64,000 nucleotides of DNA from Deinococcus gobiensis I-0 (GCF_000252445.1 NC_017790.1:2090501-2154500), one strand, 5' to 3'; positions 16,698 to 25,482 are shown, counted from the first letter of the stretch. The notes: generated from the letters alone by a model not told the origin. A program made the numbers and translations.

Positions 16698-17056
16698 CCC
16701 TCTTCCACCCGGGCCGGAAGGCCACGCACAAGTTCAGGGCGGTGCGCAGCGAGCGCGACGGCATCAAGTTCGACAGCAAGGCGGAGGCCGACTACTACGA
16801 CGTGCTCAAGCTTTCTGCACAGGCGGGTGACCTGGTGGGCCTGATGCGGCAGCCCGTCTTCTATCTGCCGGGCGGCACGAGGTACGTCGCGGACTTCCTG
16901 TGCTTCTGGGCGGATGGGCGGGTCGATGCCCGGGACGTGAAGGGTATGGAGACGGCCGAGTTCAAGGTGAAGTGGCGGGAGGTCCAGGCGGCCTATCCCT
17001 TCATGACCTTCGTCATGGTCAAGCGCAGCGGCAAGAGCTGGAAGGAAGAAGCGTGA
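16694..17056 (+). CDS. DUF1064-type PD-(D/E)XK nuclease
   Basis: 120 residues from a GTG overlapping the previous stop. It begins in the way typical of DUF1064 (K-F-R-A-V-R-S-E-R-D-G-I-K-F-D-S-K-A-E-A-D-Y-Y), with a conserved Glu, then Y-V-A-D-F and V-D-A-R-D-V-K-G, giving the Asp and the D-x-K of a PD-(D/E)XK core. Phage members are thought to be Holliday-junction or branch nucleases like T7 endonuclease I, used to clear replication intermediates before packaging. Confidence 0.75.
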   Translation: MTLFHPGRKATHKFRAVRSERDGIKFDSKAEADYYDVLKLSAQAGDLVGLMRQPVFYLPGGTRYVADFLCFWADGRVDARDVKGMETAEFKVKWREVQAAYPFMTFVMVKRSGKSWKEEA

Positions 17057-17058
17057 CC

Positions 17059-17355
17059 TCAGGGGGTGAGTTGGCGCAGCTGGTCGATTTTCCACTGCCA
17101 GTAGACCCCCTGGACGCCAACCCACAGCGTCCAGGCCGCCGCAGCCCACATGAGTGCGCGCGCCCACCGGGGGATGGGCTGCCTCTGGATGCGCGGCAGG
17201 ATGAGCAGGAAGCCGACCATCGCGCCGACCGTCAGCAAGGTATGCAGCACTTGACCCCAAAGGGTGTCGGTCTGCTTGGGCAACACCACGATGAACAGGA
17301 GCAGCAGTCCGATGCCGATGCGCTGGTTCTGCGACAAGGAGTTGAGCGGGGTCAT
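17059..17355 (-). CDS. Small membrane protein on opposite strand
   Basis: 98 residues with three hydrophobic helices at about 13-25 (IGLLLLFIVVLPK), 37-53 (LLTVGAMVGFLLILP) and 67-83 (ALMWAAAAWTLWVGVQG), separated by basic loops. It is the only minus-strand gene in the early region and starts back to back with the next plus gene, so it may be expressed in the lysogen. Function unknown; a superinfection-exclusion role is a guess. Confidence 0.6.
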   Translation of the reverse strand: MTPLNSLSQNQRIGIGLLLLFIVVLPKQTDTLWGQVLHTLLTVGAMVGFLLILPRIQRQPIPRWARALMWAAAAWTLWVGVQGVYWQWKIDQLRQLTP

Positions 17356-17408
17356 GACCTCTGCATAGCACAGACCCCTGCTGCCCTTGAACTGAATTGG
17401 AGCATTGC

Positions 17409-18065
17409 ATGACCGACAAATTCAGCATGGCCGACCTGACGGCTTCTCTCCTGGCGGGGGAGGTTAGGCGGCTTCCCGCCCCTGAGAAGACCCAGGCAGC
17501 CGAGCAGGAGGGTAAGGGGGGCTCTCCCCTGCCCGTTGTTTCTGAGGCGGCCCAGCGGCCGGTACGGCGCCGTCCTGCGGGGGCGGCTCAGGCCGAGGTG
17601 AGCAGCCGGCAGTTGCAGCGGGATGCTCGAGCATTGGCCGAGGCGTGGTTGCAGGCCCTGCGGGTGTGGGACGTCCACCAGACGACGCGCGTGATCAGCA
17701 GCCGGACCGCCTCGGGTGGTGGGGGCAACATGCGTTTCCTGGTCGGCCAGTACACCAATGCAGCGGGCAGCGTCGCGGCCGGCCTGAGCGTGCGCGAGCT
17801 GAATACTCCTGTGGGCTGGGTGGCTGAGTCGGCGGTGGTCCGGCGCTGTGCTGCTGATCCGCTGCTGTCCGAGGTGCAGGAGGGGCGGGGATTGGCAACC
17901 CTGATCCATGCGAGCGGTCGTGGGTGGGCCGGGCAGCGGGCTCGGGAATACGCAGCGGTACTGCTGGCCCTGGCTCATAACTTGGGAGACACAAAGGCCA
18001 CCGAGGTACTATATCTTGCATTTGCGGAAGATCGAGATACACTATCTGTAGAGTTGGACCAGTAG
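17409..18065 (+). CDS. Hypothetical phage protein
   Basis: 218 residues from ATG 17409 (TTGGAG upstream). The N-terminal 60 residues are a disordered Glu/Pro/Ala stretch; the rest is helical, with A-R-A-L-A-E-A-W-L-Q-A-L-R-V-W-D-V and Y-A-A-V-L-L-A-L-A-H-N-L-G-D. No motif recognised. It is the last gene before a pair of terminators that separate early from head genes, where late-gene activators or anti-terminators sometimes lie. Confidence 0.6.
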   Translation: MTDKFSMADLTASLLAGEVRRLPAPEKTQAAEQEGKGGSPLPVVSEAAQRPVRRRPAGAAQAEVSSRQLQRDARALAEAWLQALRVWDVHQTTRVISSRTASGGGGNMRFLVGQYTNAAGSVAAGLSVRELNTPVGWVAESAVVRRCAADPLLSEVQEGRGLATLIHASGRGWAGQRAREYAAVLLALAHNLGDTKATEVLYLAFAEDRDTLSVELDQ

Positions 18066-18082
18066 ACGCAAGCCCTCAGAGT

Positions 18083-18104
18083 CGCCCCCGCCGGGGCGGC
18101 TTTT
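18083..18104 (+). terminator. Terminator hairpin
   Basis: CGCCCC and GGGGCG pair around a four-base loop and are followed by GCTTTT. It lies 18 bases after the stop at 18065. Confidence 0.7.
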
Positions 18105-18192
18105 CGTTGCCCACTCACGTTTCTCTGACAGGGCCCGGCTAGGGTCAGGTGTACCCACAACCAAGACCGACCGGGTGAAGTCGGTGAGGGAC

Positions 18193-18217
18193 GCCCCACC
18201 GCCGCGTGGGGCTTTTT
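18193..18217 (+). terminator. Second terminator hairpin
   Basis: GCCCCAC and GTGGGGC pair around a six-base loop, then T5. Together with 18083-18104 it insulates the packaging genes from early transcription. The interval between the two may hold the late promoter, but no clear boxes were found. Confidence 0.7.
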
Positions 18218-18266
18218 CCTGCCGACACTTGGCTGCCGAACCTCACCCCGTAGGAGGTACCTGCTG

Positions 18267-18470
18267 ATGCCCAGACGCAACCGAGGCCGGGCCGCGAAGG
18301 TCCGGCGGCACCTGGAACGCCGGGAGCCGCCGCGTTTGCCGCCGGTGCCGCGCGTGTTCCCGCAGGTCACCGAGCCGTTCTACCTATACGAGCTGGGGCT
18401 GAAGCATGAGCCGTTCATGCGGACGCCGCCGCGGGGCGAGCTGCCGCCCATCATCCGCACCCGCCGCTAG
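18267..18470 (+). CDS. Small basic protein before terminase
   Basis: 67 residues from ATG 18267 with TAGGAGG upstream. The N-terminus is very basic (M-P-R-R-N-R-G-R-A-A-K-V-R-R) and the rest Pro-rich. Unknown; its place before the terminase genes would suit a packaging accessory protein. Confidence 0.55.
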   Translation: MPRRNRGRAAKVRRHLERREPPRLPPVPRVFPQVTEPFYLYELGLKHEPFMRTPPRGELPPIIRTRR

Positions 18471-18485
18471 GAGGTGACCCCGCCC

Positions 18486-19214
18486 ATGACTCAGCCCGAC
18501 GCCCCTCAACCGAAGACCGCCGACGAGTTGGGCGCGGCCCTCCTGCCCCGTGACCGCGTACTCGCCGATACCTACCTCGCCAATTGGAACAAGCGCTTGG
18601 CCGGTGAGGCCGCCAAGTACAGCGAGAAGGGTAAGAAGTACCTCGACCGCTTCAAGCGCGAGGACGTGCGCGCCTACATCGCGGCCCGGCTTTCCGAAGA
18701 GGTCATGAGCGCCGAGGAGGTGCTGGCCCGCCTCAGTGCGCGCGCCCGCCTCAGTGGTGAGGACTTCTTCGAGCAGCAGGCCTATGAGGTATCGGTCTAC
18801 GAGGACCGGCCCCTGCAGTTCAAGATCGACAATCTGGAAGCCCAGGTTGGGCAGATGCTGGCCTATGACCCCGAGGTGCTCAAGTCCCGCATTGAGAGGT
18901 TGCAAGCCGAGATCTCGGAGTTGACCGTAGAGCTGGCCCTGAACCCAGCGGCCACATACCGCGTGCAGGTCGGGACGGAGACGCGGTACCGCACCGTGCC
19001 CAGCCTGGAAGCCGCACGCCAGAACGGCGTGCTTCAGTTCGTCGAGGGGGCCGAGTACGGGCCCAGCGGCCTCAAGTTCAAATGGGCCGACGCCCTGCGC
19101 GCGCAGGAGCTGCTGGGCAAGCACCACAAGTTGTTTACCGAGAAGCACGAGCACTCCGGTCGTGTCGGCATGGTCATCGGCATCGACATCGTGCCGCCCG
19201 AGGGTGCCCAGTGA
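18486..19214 (+). CDS. terS: Terminase small subunit
   Basis: 242 residues. ATG 18486 is preferred to GTG 18474 because GGAGGTGA lies eight bases before it, overlapping the GTG. The N-terminal half looks like the terminase_2 type: R-D-R-V-L-A-D-T-Y-L-A-N-W-N helix, then V-R-A-Y-I-A-A-R-L-S-E-E-V-M-S-A-E-E-V-L-A-R-L. A coiled coil at about 115-150 would drive oligomerisation. It recognises the packaging site and recruits the large subunit encoded next (overlapping by four bases). The C-terminus (V-I-G-I-D-I-V-P-P-E-G) is also typical of the family. Confidence 0.8.
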   Translation: MTQPDAPQPKTADELGAALLPRDRVLADTYLANWNKRLAGEAAKYSEKGKKYLDRFKREDVRAYIAARLSEEVMSAEEVLARLSARARLSGEDFFEQQAYEVSVYEDRPLQFKIDNLEAQVGQMLAYDPEVLKSRIERLQAEISELTVELALNPAATYRVQVGTETRYRTVPSLEAARQNGVLQFVEGAEYGPSGLKFKWADALRAQELLGKHHKLFTEKHEHSGRVGMVIGIDIVPPEGAQ

Positions 19215-20533
19215 CGGCCGTCCACGACCTCACCGAGGTACGCGGCGGTCGGCTGAAGGTCAATCTTCACGCGGGCCAGTACCGGGCCTGGAAGAGCGAG
19301 GCCCGCCACGTCCTGGTCATGGCGGGGACGCAATCTGGGAAGACGTCGTTCGGCCCCCTCTGGCTGTACCGAGAGATCCAGCGGCGTGGCCCGGGCGACT
19401 ACCTCGTGGTGGCCCCTTCCTTCCCTCTCCTGGAGCTCAAGCTGCGGCCCGAGTTCATGCGCCTGTTTGACCGGCAGCTGGGCCTGGGCGACTACACGGG
19501 CTCACCCACGAAAAAGTTCGTGTTCAGCGAGGAAGGCAGCCGGGTCACCTTCGGGGACCGGTACCATCCGGACATTCCCACCCAGGTCTTCTTCGGGCAC
19601 GCCCAGGACCCGGACAGTCTGGAGTCCGCCACGGCCAAGGCGGCCTGGCTCGACGAGGCGGGGCAGAAGAAGTTCAAGAAGGCTTCCTGGGACGCGATCA
19701 TGCGCCGCCTCGCCATCCACCGGGGGCGCGTGCTCTACAGCACCACCCCGTATTACATCGGCTGGCTGAAGCGGGACCTTCACGACAAGGCGGACGGCAA
19801 GCTCATCGAGCTGATCAACTTCCGCTCGGTGGACAATCCCATGTTCAGCCAAGCCGAATACGACGAGCGGAAGGCTGCCATGCCGGACTGGAAGTTTCGG
19901 ATGTTCTACGACGGGGTCTTCACGCGCCCCGCCGGTCTGATCTACGACGTGTTCGATGCGGAGAAGCACGTGCTGGAGCGCTTCCCCATTCCCGACACCT
20001 GGGAGCGGGTCTGGGGCCTGGACTTCGGGGCCGTGAATACCTGCGTGGTCAAGTTGGCGCAGCAGCCGGATACGGGTCACTGGTTCGTGTACGAGGAGTA
20101 CCTGCACGGGGGCCGCACGGCGAAAGAGCACGTGGCCGCCTTGCGTGTGGGTGAGCCCATGGGCCGGGTGAAGGCGGTCGGCGGCGCAGGGTCTGAGCAG
20201 AACTGGCGCGACGAGTTCAAGGCAGCCGGGTTGCCGGTGCTCAAGCCAGAGGTCAGCGAGGTCGAGGTCGGCATTGACCGGGCCTACGCGCTCCTCAAGT
20301 CCAATCAGCTGTACTTCTTCGAAGACCTGGAAGGTCTCGTGGGGGGCGACGAAGAGGACGGCGAGCTACCGACATACAGCCGCGAGCTGGATGAAGACGG
20401 TGAGCCCACCGACGAGATCGAGGACAAGAGCACCTTCCACCGCCTGGACGGCCTGCGCTACGCCGCCACGCTGATCCGCTCCGGACCTACAGCCGGGCCG
20501 GTGCGCCGGCGACAGTCCACGGTCACGACCTGA
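19211..20533 (+). CDS. terL: Terminase large subunit
   Basis: 440 residues from a GTG overlapping the terS stop. Walker A is A-G-T-Q-S-G-K-T at about residue 36 and Walker B A-A-W-L-D-E-A-G at about 139. The nuclease half has W-G-L-D-F-G-A-V-N-T at about 267, with the first catalytic Asp, and later acidic residues. This is the packaging motor and headful or site-specific nuclease. The length suits the family. Confidence 0.9.
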   Translation: MTAVHDLTEVRGGRLKVNLHAGQYRAWKSEARHVLVMAGTQSGKTSFGPLWLYREIQRRGPGDYLVVAPSFPLLELKLRPEFMRLFDRQLGLGDYTGSPTKKFVFSEEGSRVTFGDRYHPDIPTQVFFGHAQDPDSLESATAKAAWLDEAGQKKFKKASWDAIMRRLAIHRGRVLYSTTPYYIGWLKRDLHDKADGKLIELINFRSVDNPMFSQAEYDERKAAMPDWKFRMFYDGVFTRPAGLIYDVFDAEKHVLERFPIPDTWERVWGLDFGAVNTCVVKLAQQPDTGHWFVYEEYLHGGRTAKEHVAALRVGEPMGRVKAVGGAGSEQNWRDEFKAAGLPVLKPEVSEVEVGIDRAYALLKSNQLYFFEDLEGLVGGDEEDGELPTYSRELDEDGEPTDEIEDKSTFHRLDGLRYAATLIRSGPTAGPVRRRQSTVTT

Positions 20534-20543
20534 AAGGAGGCAC

Positions 20544-22064
20544 ATGAACAACCCACTGCTGCGCCTCCTGCTGGCGCGTCTCAACGAGGCCCAGACCGAT
20601 CTCAACCGGCTGGGCCTCTACGCTTCCGGCCGCACCCTTGGCGTCAACGGCAGCTTCTGGAAGGGCCGCAAGGGCAAGGGCGGCGACATGACCCAGGTGC
20701 TGACCAGCCTCGTGCAGGATGACCAGATCGGTCCGGCCATCAAGCGCATCGTGGACGGTCAGCTGGACAAAGACCCCGACTGGCAGGCCCTGGAAGGTCC
20801 GGCCACCCTGATCTCGACGGGCGAGGCCGCGCCTGAAGGCGCGGGCGAGAGCGTGCGCCCCGACGAGCGCGTGGACGCCATGACGACCTGGCACACCGAG
20901 GCTGCCCTCATCACGGCCCTGCGCAGCGCCGCCTGGGCTTACCAGTGGGCGGGCCGCATGGTGCTGCGGGTCTACATCCCCGACGAGTACCGCGACCTGA
21001 TCGAAAGCCGGGCCGCCTGGACCCTGGCCGAGGCGCTCGAGCTGGTGCATGTGCAGTCGGTAGACCCCCGCGACGGCGGCCCGGTGATCGACGCCCACGG
21101 CCGCGTCCTCGGGTACTTCTTCGCCTACCAGGTCACCGACCCTGTGCGGCGCACCACCACGAAGTGGGTGGAGTTCCACACCCAGGACACCGTGCAGCTC
21201 TACCAACGGGTCGGGGGGCTGGCCCTGAACCCGGTGGGCGAGCCGATGCCCAACCCGCTCTACGACGAGACGCGCCTGGGCAGCCGCCGCCGCGAGTACC
21301 TCATGTGGCACGCCGACCGCCTGGGAGGCACGGCCATCACGCCCAGCGCCATCGACGCGCAGGACCGCCTGAACGCGGCCAACACCTACATGGGCCGCAA
21401 CGACGACATGACCGGCTTCCGGATGATCGTCACCGGCAACGCCGAAACGCCGGTCGACGACCTCGGGAAGCCCACCACCTGGAAGGCGGGGCCCGACGTC
21501 GTGATCACCCTCATCGGCATTCCCAAGGACGACCGGGACAACCCGACAGATGGGGGCCGGGAGACGCCGACCTTCCAGATCATCGACCCGGTGGACCCCC
21601 GGACGCACAGCATCCCCAGCATCAACCACTGGGGGCGCAAGGTCATGGCGGCCTTCGACCAGGGCTGGGCAGCCGACGGCGAACTGGAGGTGAGCGGCGA
21701 GAGCAAGCGCGTGAGCCGCAAGCCCCACGACAAGCGGGTCATCTTCGCCAGTGTGGACACGGGTGCGGGCATGGCCTGGGCGCTGCGGGCGGGCCTCATG
21801 CTGGCATCCAGTCTCGTGGGGGAAGAAGCGCTGCGGGAAGCCGCGGCCGTGCGCTTCCGGCCCCGGATGTACCTCGACGTGGACAGTGCCAATCTCGCCG
21901 AGTACCTCGCCAAGCTGAGCGCGTACGAGAAGGGTGGCCTTGATCTGGAAAGCCTTCTCGAAAGCACGCCCAGTTTGACAGACGTCGCGAGCGTCAAGGC
22001 GCGCGTGGAGGCCGAACAGGCGGCGAAGGCAAAGGAGGCGGGTACCGGTGCAGCTGGCGCATGA
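20544..22064 (+). CDS. Portal protein
   Basis: 506 residues from ATG 20544 with AAAGGAGG upstream. It follows terL, as portals do, and is of normal portal length. Recognisable parts include the wing-like R-M-V-L-R-V-Y-I-P-D-E-Y, the conserved region around R-L-N-A-A-N-T-Y-M-G-R-N-D-D-M-T-G and a C-terminal helical stem rich in Ala/Lys. It forms the dodecameric ring at one capsid vertex that binds terminase and the tail connector. Its end overlaps the next gene by 17 bases. Confidence 0.8.
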   Translation: MNNPLLRLLLARLNEAQTDLNRLGLYASGRTLGVNGSFWKGRKGKGGDMTQVLTSLVQDDQIGPAIKRIVDGQLDKDPDWQALEGPATLISTGEAAPEGAGESVRPDERVDAMTTWHTEAALITALRSAAWAYQWAGRMVLRVYIPDEYRDLIESRAAWTLAEALELVHVQSVDPRDGGPVIDAHGRVLGYFFAYQVTDPVRRTTTKWVEFHTQDTVQLYQRVGGLALNPVGEPMPNPLYDETRLGSRRREYLMWHADRLGGTAITPSAIDAQDRLNAANTYMGRNDDMTGFRMIVTGNAETPVDDLGKPTTWKAGPDVVITLIGIPKDDRDNPTDGGRETPTFQIIDPVDPRTHSIPSINHWGRKVMAAFDQGWAADGELEVSGESKRVSRKPHDKRVIFASVDTGAGMAWALRAGLMLASSLVGEEALREAAAVRFRPRMYLDVDSANLAEYLAKLSAYEKGGLDLESLLESTPSLTDVASVKARVEAEQAAKAKEAGTGAAGA

Positions 22065-22524
22065 GCCCCAGGGCGAGACGGGCGCGTGCCTGTACTTCGC
22101 CACCTATGGCCTCACCCACGACCCCGTCTGGCTGGCCTACGCGCGTGACGGTCCCGGCGACCCCACCGACGAGCTGCTCTGGCTCTCGCGGCTGGCCCAG
22201 GCGGGAGTCGCGATCTTCCACGCCCTCGTGATCCAGCGCAGCTACGCCGACCCGGTCGGTCCCTCCTTCTGGGAGTGGCAGCGGCAGCATGCCCACACCA
22301 TCAGGCCCGGCCGGGTGCCACTGATGGTTACCTTCCTGGGGCAGAGCCAGGTGCTCTACCACGCCGTCGCTCTGGTGCTGGACACCATGACCGGCGACGT
22401 GACCGTGAGCGACAGCTGCCAGCCCGCGCTCCAGCACTTCACCTGGGCCGCCTTCCTCGACACGCGCTATGCCAGGGCCTACCGCGTGTCGATGCTGGCG
22501 GCCTTCCCGGACTCAGCCGGCTGA
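22048..22524 (+). CDS. Papain-like protein, candidate prohead protease
   Basis: 158 residues from GTG 22048, read in another frame over the portal end. The order G-E-T-G-A-C-L-Y-F-A (Cys at about 14), L-Y-H-A-V-A-L-V-L (His at about 111) and V-S-D-S-C (Asp at about 126) is the Cys-His-Asp/Asn order of papain-like peptidases. It sits between portal and scaffold, where siphoviruses normally encode the prohead protease, and no standard protease gene is present. Both downstream head proteins share a similar N-terminal peptide that could be its target. The peptidase fold is inferred from a few residues only. Confidence 0.4.
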   Translation: MQLAHEPQGETGACLYFATYGLTHDPVWLAYARDGPGDPTDELLWLSRLAQAGVAIFHALVIQRSYADPVGPSFWEWQRQHAHTIRPGRVPLMVTFLGQSQVLYHAVALVLDTMTGDVTVSDSCQPALQHFTWAAFLDTRYARAYRVSMLAAFPDSAG

Positions 22525-22580
22525 GTCCTGCCCGTGGGCCTTCTGGCAGGCCGGATGTAAGCCCCGTTTCGACCCTTCGC

Positions 22581-22601
22581 GGCCCGCCCAGGCGGCGGGC
22601 C
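22581..22601 (+). terminator. Hairpin before scaffold gene
   Basis: GGCCCGCC and GGCGGGCC pair perfectly around a five-base loop. No T tract follows, so it may tune or process the late mRNA rather than stop it. Confidence 0.45.
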
Positions 22602-22626
22602 CTCGTCATGCTCCCAGGAGGACCGC

Positions 22627-23337
22627 ATGCGCCGTTCCCACACCTCCACCCTGTCCCTGCTCGCCGCTTCCCTCTTCGCCCTCCGGGACCACCTGACCGG
22701 TGACGACACCGATCCGCCCAAGCTCTCCGAGCAGGAGTGGGAGGAGAAAAAGCGGGCCGATCTGAGCAAGAAGAGCCACGAGCAGCTCGTGACCAAGCAG
22801 GTCGAGCTGGAACGCGATCTTCAGAAGGCCCGCGCCAAGGCCGTGCCGGAAGGCAGCCGGGTGCTGACCGCTGATGAGGCCAAGGAATACGAGGCCCTCA
22901 CCGCCCTGGGCGCAAGCAAAGACGTGAGGGCCCGACTGGAGAAGGGCGACGCCGCCGTGGTCACCCTCGCCGGGCGCGAGCGGGGCGACACGCTGCGCGA
23001 AGTGGCCGAGGCCGCCGGGTACAAGCTGCCCGTGCTGACTCGGCTGGCCGAAGGCCTGACCTTCGAGATCGGGGCCGAGGTGGAGAAGGACGGCAAGAAG
23101 AGCAAGCCCGTCACCGTCAAGTACGAGGACGGCAAGAAGACCGCGCCGCTCGACAAGTACGCGAAAGAGCACTGGTCGGACTTCGAAGGCAGTCTGCGGG
23201 CAGACGCCTCGGGCGACAAGAAGCAGCAACAGCAGGAGCAGCGGCGCGTGACCACCGGGGGCGCAGGCGCTCCCCAGACGAAGACGGCCGGCGACGGCCT
23301 CGCGGCCAAGCGTGCCGACACCCGCTACTCCATGTGA
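22627..23337 (+). CDS. Scaffold-like head protein
   Basis: 236 residues from ATG 22627 (AGGAGG upstream). It is highly charged (Glu/Lys) and largely helical, with a Gln-rich C-terminal stretch and a basic tail (A-A-K-R-A-D-T-R-Y-S-M), which fits a capsid scaffold. Its first 25 residues closely resemble those of the major capsid protein. Position after the portal and before decoration and capsid supports the role. Confidence 0.55.
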   Translation: MRRSHTSTLSLLAASLFALRDHLTGDDTDPPKLSEQEWEEKKRADLSKKSHEQLVTKQVELERDLQKARAKAVPEGSRVLTADEAKEYEALTALGASKDVRARLEKGDAAVVTLAGRERGDTLREVAEAAGYKLPVLTRLAEGLTFEIGAEVEKDGKKSKPVTVKYEDGKKTAPLDKYAKEHWSDFEGSLRADASGDKKQQQQEQRRVTTGGAGAPQTKTAGDGLAAKRADTRYSM

Positions 23338-23354
23338 CCTAGGAGGTCATCCTC

Positions 23355-23768
23355 ATGGCAGATATTCCTCAGTCCACCAAAAAGGGCGTGCTGATCGACG
23401 CGACCAGCGCCCGCTTCGCCCTCCAGTACGCCGGCGACAACTTCGCTGGGGTCGAGATGCCCGCAGGCGGCACCCCGGTCGAAGTCCGGCCCGGTGGCCG
23501 GAACGGCAAGCTCTACCCCTGCGGCAGCGGCGTCTTCGCGGGCATCACGCCCGAGGGCAAGCGCGTGGGGCAGCCCAGCACGTACTTCGGGACCGGCACC
23601 GTGTTCCACGCCAGCGACGACGGCAGCCTCGTCGTGGGCAACCTGTACTACGTCAGCGCCACCCCTGGGCGCATCGCCGACGCCCCCACCGCGAAAGACA
23701 GCAAGGGGGCGTTCTTCGCCGTGACGCCGAACGACCTGCAGGTCATCCGCGTCGGGAGCCTGACATGA
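23355..23768 (+). CDS. Capsid decoration protein
   Basis: 137 residues from ATG 23355 with TAGGAGG upstream. A beta-rich protein with many Gly (V-G-N-L-Y-Y-V-S-A-T-P-G-R-I). It is directly upstream of the capsid gene, coupled by ATGA. Size and place match head-decoration proteins such as lambda gpD or DUF2190 proteins. Confidence 0.55.
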   Translation: MADIPQSTKKGVLIDATSARFALQYAGDNFAGVEMPAGGTPVEVRPGGRNGKLYPCGSGVFAGITPEGKRVGQPSTYFGTGTVFHASDDGSLVVGNLYYVSATPGRIADAPTAKDSKGAFFAVTPNDLQVIRVGSLT

Positions 23769-24901
23769 AACGATCCCCTCTGACCCTGTCACTGCTGGCC
23801 AGCGCTGCCGCCCTCGCCGTGCGCGACCGCCGGACCGGTGACGAGCGCACCGGGACCTACTCGCTGGCCGACCTCACGCAGGTCACCAACCAGACGATCA
23901 CCGAGTTCGGCCGGGAAGCGGTGGCCGAGGCGGTGCTCGACGACCTGGCGAACCACAACACGCGGGTCATCGAGATGACGGACCTCTTCGCGGAGCAGAC
24001 CACCGAGCGCGAGGAACCTCAGCCGGTCACCAGCAACGCGCGCGCGAAGAAGGTGGACGAGGTCGGCCGCGTCAGCACCAAGAAGGACGATGCGCCCGGC
24101 AAGGTGGGCTACCCCATCGACACCAACCAGCACGCGGTGGGCTGGGACGCCGACTACCTGCTGGTGGCCACCCCGGCGCAGATCGCCCTGACGACCATCG
24201 CCGGTGAGCAGGCCATGCTGGCCGAGCACATCGCGAGCATCCGTGCGGCGCTGATGAACCCGGTGAACTACACGCACTACGGGTACGTCGACGACCGCAC
24301 CGAGACGACCGTGAAGCGGCTCTACAACGGCGACGGCACGGTGCCCCCGCGCTCCCCCAACCTCACGACCTTCAACGGCACCCACAACCACTATCTCGCC
24401 AACGCCGGTCTGAACACGACGGTCGCGCAGGCACTGATCCGGACGGTCGCGGAGCACACCATCAACGCCCAGCTGGTGACGTTCATCAACCCGGCCGACG
24501 CGGAGAGCTGGGCGGGCCTGACCGGCTTCGTGCCGCTGATGGACGCGCGGGTGCGCGTGGCGACCGATCAGAGCGTGGGTGTGGCCGCGCTGGACACGGC
24601 GAACGCGACCGAGCGCGACATCGGCTACTTCGGGGGCAGCGTGGTCCGTACCCGGGGGTGGATGCCCGTCGGGTACGCGCTGACGCTGGACGTGAACGCG
24701 GCGGCCAAGGTGCTGCGCCGCCGGGTGCCGCGTCAGCCCATCCGGCAGGGTCTGCGGATCTACGCGGGGGGCTTCGTGTTCCCGCTGCAGGCCGACTTCC
24801 TCGTGGAGCAGTTCGGTTACGGGGTGTTCAACCGGGGCGCGGCGGCGGTGCTGGATTACACGCACAGCACATACACCGTGCCTGACGGCCTGGAGGGCTG
24901 A
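23765..24901 (+). CDS. Major capsid protein
   Basis: 378 residues from ATG 23765, overlapping the decoration gene by four bases. The body has the look of an HK97-fold capsid of the lambda gpE type: a long helix near 35-60, a middle region with many Asn/Thr, and the C-terminal R-T-R-G-W-M-P-V-G-Y-A-L-T-L-D-V. The first 30 residues (M-K-R-S-P-L-T-L-S-L-L-A-S-A-A-A-L-A-V-R-D) are hydrophobic and basic and nearly the same as in the scaffold; they may be cleaved during maturation. The fold is inferred from order and composition. Confidence 0.75.
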   Translation: MKRSPLTLSLLASAAALAVRDRRTGDERTGTYSLADLTQVTNQTITEFGREAVAEAVLDDLANHNTRVIEMTDLFAEQTTEREEPQPVTSNARAKKVDEVGRVSTKKDDAPGKVGYPIDTNQHAVGWDADYLLVATPAQIALTTIAGEQAMLAEHIASIRAALMNPVNYTHYGYVDDRTETTVKRLYNGDGTVPPRSPNLTTFNGTHNHYLANAGLNTTVAQALIRTVAEHTINAQLVTFINPADAESWAGLTGFVPLMDARVRVATDQSVGVAALDTANATERDIGYFGGSVVRTRGWMPVGYALTLDVNAAAKVLRRRVPRQPIRQGLRIYAGGFVFPLQADFLVEQFGYGVFNRGAAAVLDYTHSTYTVPDGLEG

Positions 24902-24903
24902 AC

Positions 24904-25479
24904 GTGAGCAACGACAAGCCTGTGTTCATCGTGGACGGCGTGCAGGTGTACGCCGATGGCAAGCCGGTTCAGCAGGAGCCGGCGCAGATCTCTACGCCCG
25001 TTGGGGGTGAAGAGTTGGAGAAGTTGCGGGCTGACCGCGACAGCCTGTTCGGGCAGGTGCAGGGTTTGCGTGGCGAGCGCGAGGATGCCCTGAACTTGGC
25101 GGCCCAGAACGGGCGGCTGCTACGGGAAGCCCAGCAGGATTTGGCGAAGGCGAGCGAGGACCACCGCCTGACCCTGGAGCGCTTACTGACCGAGAGCAAG
25201 GAGCGTGTCGCGGCGCTGGACGCGGCCACCCAGGAGCGCAATACCGCTCAGCAGGAAGCAGCCTCCGTGCGTGCGGAGCTGGGCCGCGCGCAGCAGGAAG
25301 GCGGCGACGCGCTGGCCCAGGTGTCCACCCTCACCCAGAAGGTGGCCGCCCTGGAAGGCCGGAAGGTGCTGCCCGAGGACGCCCTCGAGCGCATCAAGAA
25401 GGTGTCGGGCGTGGCCGACAAGTACGCGCAGCCGATTCTCGACGCGCTCACGGCACCTGCCTCGCCGCCCAGCGAGTAA
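24904..25479 (+). CDS. Coiled-coil head protein
   Basis: 191 residues from GTG 24904. After a short beta-like start (P-V-F-I-V-D-G-V-Q-V-Y-A-D-G-K-P-V) there is a long coiled coil from about 35 to 165. Unknown; it may be a head-completion or late scaffold protein given its place after the capsid gene. Confidence 0.6.
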   Translation: MSNDKPVFIVDGVQVYADGKPVQQEPAQISTPVGGEELEKLRADRDSLFGQVQGLRGEREDALNLAAQNGRLLREAQQDLAKASEDHRLTLERLLTESKERVAALDAATQERNTAQQEAASVRAELGRAQQEGGDALAQVSTLTQKVAALEGRKVLPEDALERIKKVSGVADKYAQPILDALTAPASPPSE

Positions 25480-25482
25480 GCC

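Noticed and set aside
20523..22103. 526-residue minus-strand frame opposite the portal gene
   Set aside because: Shadow of a high-GC gene; no ribosome site, no motifs, and it runs against the late operon.
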